Shown here in pieces: positions 62,335 to 64,000 of a stretch of 64,000 nt of DNA. This DNA is from Leptogranulimonas caecicola. GTDB taxonomy: Bacteria; Actinomycetota; Coriobacteriia; Coriobacteriales; Atopobiaceae. Positions within the stretch are counted from its first letter, which is position 1, and every line of letters begins with the position of its first letter. The DNA lies in assembly GCF_023168405.1 (NCBI RefSeq), contig NZ_AP025285.1:1486001-1550000 (forward strand), in the 5' to 3' direction. The notes below the pieces were generated by a model. It saw nothing but the letters and a program-made list of their open reading frames with translations. It did not search any database and had not been told where the DNA came from. Both the position numbers and the translations under genes were made by a program.

Positions 62335-64000
62335 CTAGGCCTCGTGGCGACGTTTGCGCCACACCAGCGCCGTGGCGCCTACCGCCGCAGCAGCCAGAGC
62401 CCCCAGCCAGCCGGCGGCAGAGGCACTGTCGCCGGTCTTGGGAAGGATGCGCCGCAGGAGCGCTGGTGCGGGCTTGAGCGTATTGGCTGCATCCACTGGA
62501 GCCTCTGCAGGAAGCACCGGGCCGGTGGCGTCGTTGGGATAGGCAGCCGGCGTGGGATCGGTAGACAGCGAGTTGGCGAAATCGCTGGTCTTGGCAGGCT
62601 CTCCAGGCTCAGGGCGAGGCTCGGTGCCAAAGATGGTGGCCGTGGTGGAGTCGGAGGGGTTCACATAGGAAGCCACCGCATGGTTGCCAATGTCTTTGCC
62701 CTCGGCCTCCTCAGTGACCTGCGCGTCGAAACGCAGCTTGATGGTCTCGCCTCCCTTGAGATAGCCGCCGTAGACCGACAGCGAATGGGAGAACGGGTCG
62801 TAGACAGTATCCTGCACTTCCTTCTCGGCGCCGCCCGGCAGGATCATCTTGAGAGAACCGGAGACCACCTCGAGGCCCTCAGGAAGCTCGTCGGAGATGA
62901 CCAAGTCATAGCAGCAGGTGGAGGGGTCGTCCTCGTTGGTGACGGTGATCTCGTAAGCCAGCAAGTCGCCCACATGCACCTGGCCGTCCTCATGGGGCGT
63001 GGTGTTGGCAGACTCTTTGGAGACCTGCACCTTGGCAGGATCGGGGTCAGAGGGAGCCACCGGGCCAGAGGTGCCGGGGCCGCTCTCGCTCTGGGGACCG
63101 GACTTGAAGAGTCCGTAGGTGAGCGACAGGGGGCCTGCCATAGCGCGCACGCCGTCCGAGGCCTCGCGCTCATAGTTGGCCTCGAACTTGTAGGTGCCCA
63201 CCTGGGACAGGTCGATGGGCTCGTCGGCGCCCACCTCCACCCACTGGCCGTCGGCGCTCTGGCGCATGAGCTTGAAGTTTTGGCGCTTCATGCCCACAGG
63301 GATGTTGAGGCCGCCCTTGGACTGGGCCAGATTGAGCGCACGCTCGAAGAGCTGCTCTTGGGTGATGGTGCCCTTGCTGATGTTCTCAGAAACCTGGATG
63401 TCGGCGCTGAAGGCATCCGGCTTGTCCTCAGGCTCGCCGCCCTCCTCATCCCACACGATGTGATGGAGCACCGCGGTGACCTTGGCGCCGCTGGGCCGCA
63501 CAAAGGTGGTGGTGAGGGTAGACTCGCCGGTTGCAGTGAGCGCGGTGGATTCGTCGCCTGTGACCTCGCCTGCCAGGTCGCTCGCGTCGGCGGCAGCCTG
63601 CTTGAGCTCGGACTCCTTGGCATGGAAGTGCAGGGTATCGGGCTTAGCGGACAGGTCATGGCCGTCAGCCTTGGCCAAATCCCTCAAGGTAGCCAGAAGC
63701 TCGTCGCGGGAGACCGCGGTCTTCTCGGCATCGTCGGCTACTTTCTTCACCTTGACGGTGTACACCAGGGTGATGTCGGCAGGCTTCTCGGGATCGCGGT
63801 CTTTGTCTGCCGGGTCGTCGGCAGGCGGGTTCTCGTCGCCAAAGGGACCAGGGGTGCCGTCGGGAATCTTGATCTCTTTGGGAAGTTCGGGGGTATGGTC
63901 TGGGTCGTCCGGATCGGGCTCGGGGTCTTTGACAGTGTCGGTGGGCTTGGTGCCAAAGGCGCGCGCCACGTTGGGCAACGTCTGAGGCTCGTTGTAGTTG
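62335..64000 (-). CDS. LPXTG-anchored surface protein, C-terminal part (5' end outside window)
   Basis: At least 555 residues; the frame is open to the window edge (NYNEPQTLPNVARAFGT). The C-terminus is a sortase signal: LPKTGDSASAAGWLG, a hydrophobic helix, then KRRHEA. Before it lies a DUF11-type isopeptide-like domain (SKESANTTPHEDGQVHVGD through NHAVASYVNPS) and, further up, Asp/Glu/Pro-rich linkers and repeats with VTYTVKVKKV. Anchored to peptidoglycan by sortase, it probably acts as an adhesin or pilus-like protein. The N-terminal domains are not visible, so ligand and function cannot be named. Confidence 0.85.
   Translation of the reverse strand, partial: NYNEPQTLPNVARAFGTKPTDTVKDPEPDPDDPDHTPELPKEIKIPDGTPGPFGDENPPADDPADKDRDPEKPADITLVYTVKVKKVADDAEKTAVSRDELLATLRDLAKADGHDLSAKPDTLHFHAKESELKQAAADASDLAGEVTGDESTALTATGESTLTTTFVRPSGAKVTAVLHHIVWDEEGGEPEDKPDAFSADIQVSENISKGTITQEQLFERALNLAQSKGGLNIPVGMKRQNFKLMRQSADGQWVEVGADEPIDLSQVGTYKFEANYEREASDGVRAMAGPLSLTYGLFKSGPQSESGPGTSGPVAPSDPDPAKVQVSKESANTTPHEDGQVHVGDLLAYEITVTNEDDPSTCCYDLVISDELPEGLEVVSGSLKMILPGGAEKEVQDTVYDPFSHSLSVYGGYLKGGETIKLRFDAQVTEEAEGKDIGNHAVASYVNPSDSTTATIFGTEPRPEPGEPAKTSDFANSLSTDPTPAAYPNDATGPVLPAEAPVDAANTLKPAPALLRRILPKTGDSASAAGWLGALAAAAVGATALVWRKRRHEA

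Overview
This 64 kb window is a GC-rich bacterial chromosome segment with dense, mostly operonic genes and no rRNA, tRNA, CRISPR array or intact transposase that I could find. The gene set points to an anaerobic or microaerophilic, amino-acid-using actinobacterium, most likely class Coriobacteriia (Atopobiaceae/Olsenella-like). The signs are a two-iron superoxide reductase, a SUF Fe-S operon ending in SufU and an Rrf2 regulator, GatCAB, formate-THF ligase, several amino-acid antiporters next to cytoplasmic peptidases, and an LPXTG surface protein. The taxonomic call is inference; no marker RNA is present.

Layout. 0-3.1 kb: heavy-metal P-type ATPase with its ArsR/SmtB repressor and a clear palindromic operator. 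3.2-8.0 kb: two tandem paralogous large proteins of unknown function. 8.2-13.4 kb: PepV-type dipeptidase, HAD phosphatase, fluoride channel, a glycosyltransferase/acyltransferase pair and a cold-shock protein. 13.7-20.2 kb: a minus-strand run of a degenerate NAD-synthetase-like protein, ruvC-ruvA-ruvB, a small DUF6483-like gene and fhs. 20.9-24.7 kb: superoxide reductase, a large polytopic membrane protein and a membrane acyltransferase broken by one in-frame amber codon. 24.8-34.6 kb: a minus-strand peptide and amino-acid cluster of four APC transporters, aminopeptidase C and a C45-like Ntn hydrolase. 34.8-41.8 kb: dnaE, divergent from a 944-residue membrane protein with two Rossmann-like domains and a RyR-like C-terminus. 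42-45 kb: MarR and TrpR-like regulators, a small PF04020 membrane protein, and about 1 kb of non-coding DNA rich in inverted repeats. 45-49 kb: gatCAB, whose GatB carries a histone-H1-like tail. 49.4-52.4 kb: enolase and an MFS transporter. 53.2-59.1 kb: sufCBDSU plus an Rrf2 regulator. 59.4-64 kb: NlpC/P60 hydrolase, class II aldolase and the end of an LPXTG-anchored adhesin.

Together the genes suggest import or exchange of amino acids and peptides, intracellular hydrolysis by PepC, PepV and the Ntn hydrolase, and lower glycolysis with enolase and aldolase. Oxygen and metal stress would be met by superoxide reductase, SUF and the metal ATPase.

Unexplained signals that stand out are: (1) a dispersed word, TGCCGAGAAACCC and its core TGCCGAGAA, far above chance on both strands and partly in terminators, like a DNA uptake sequence; (2) three related palindromic intergenic repeats built on CTACnTTAGCTAC that bracket the MFS gene and the suf operon; (3) a 677-bp non-coding segment at 44.3-44.95 kb with 19/21 inverted termini and internal CTACTAAGTA repeats; (4) an NAD-synthetase relative with both active sites destroyed; (5) the RyR-like membrane sensor candidate. 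All counts and alignments were made by eye.
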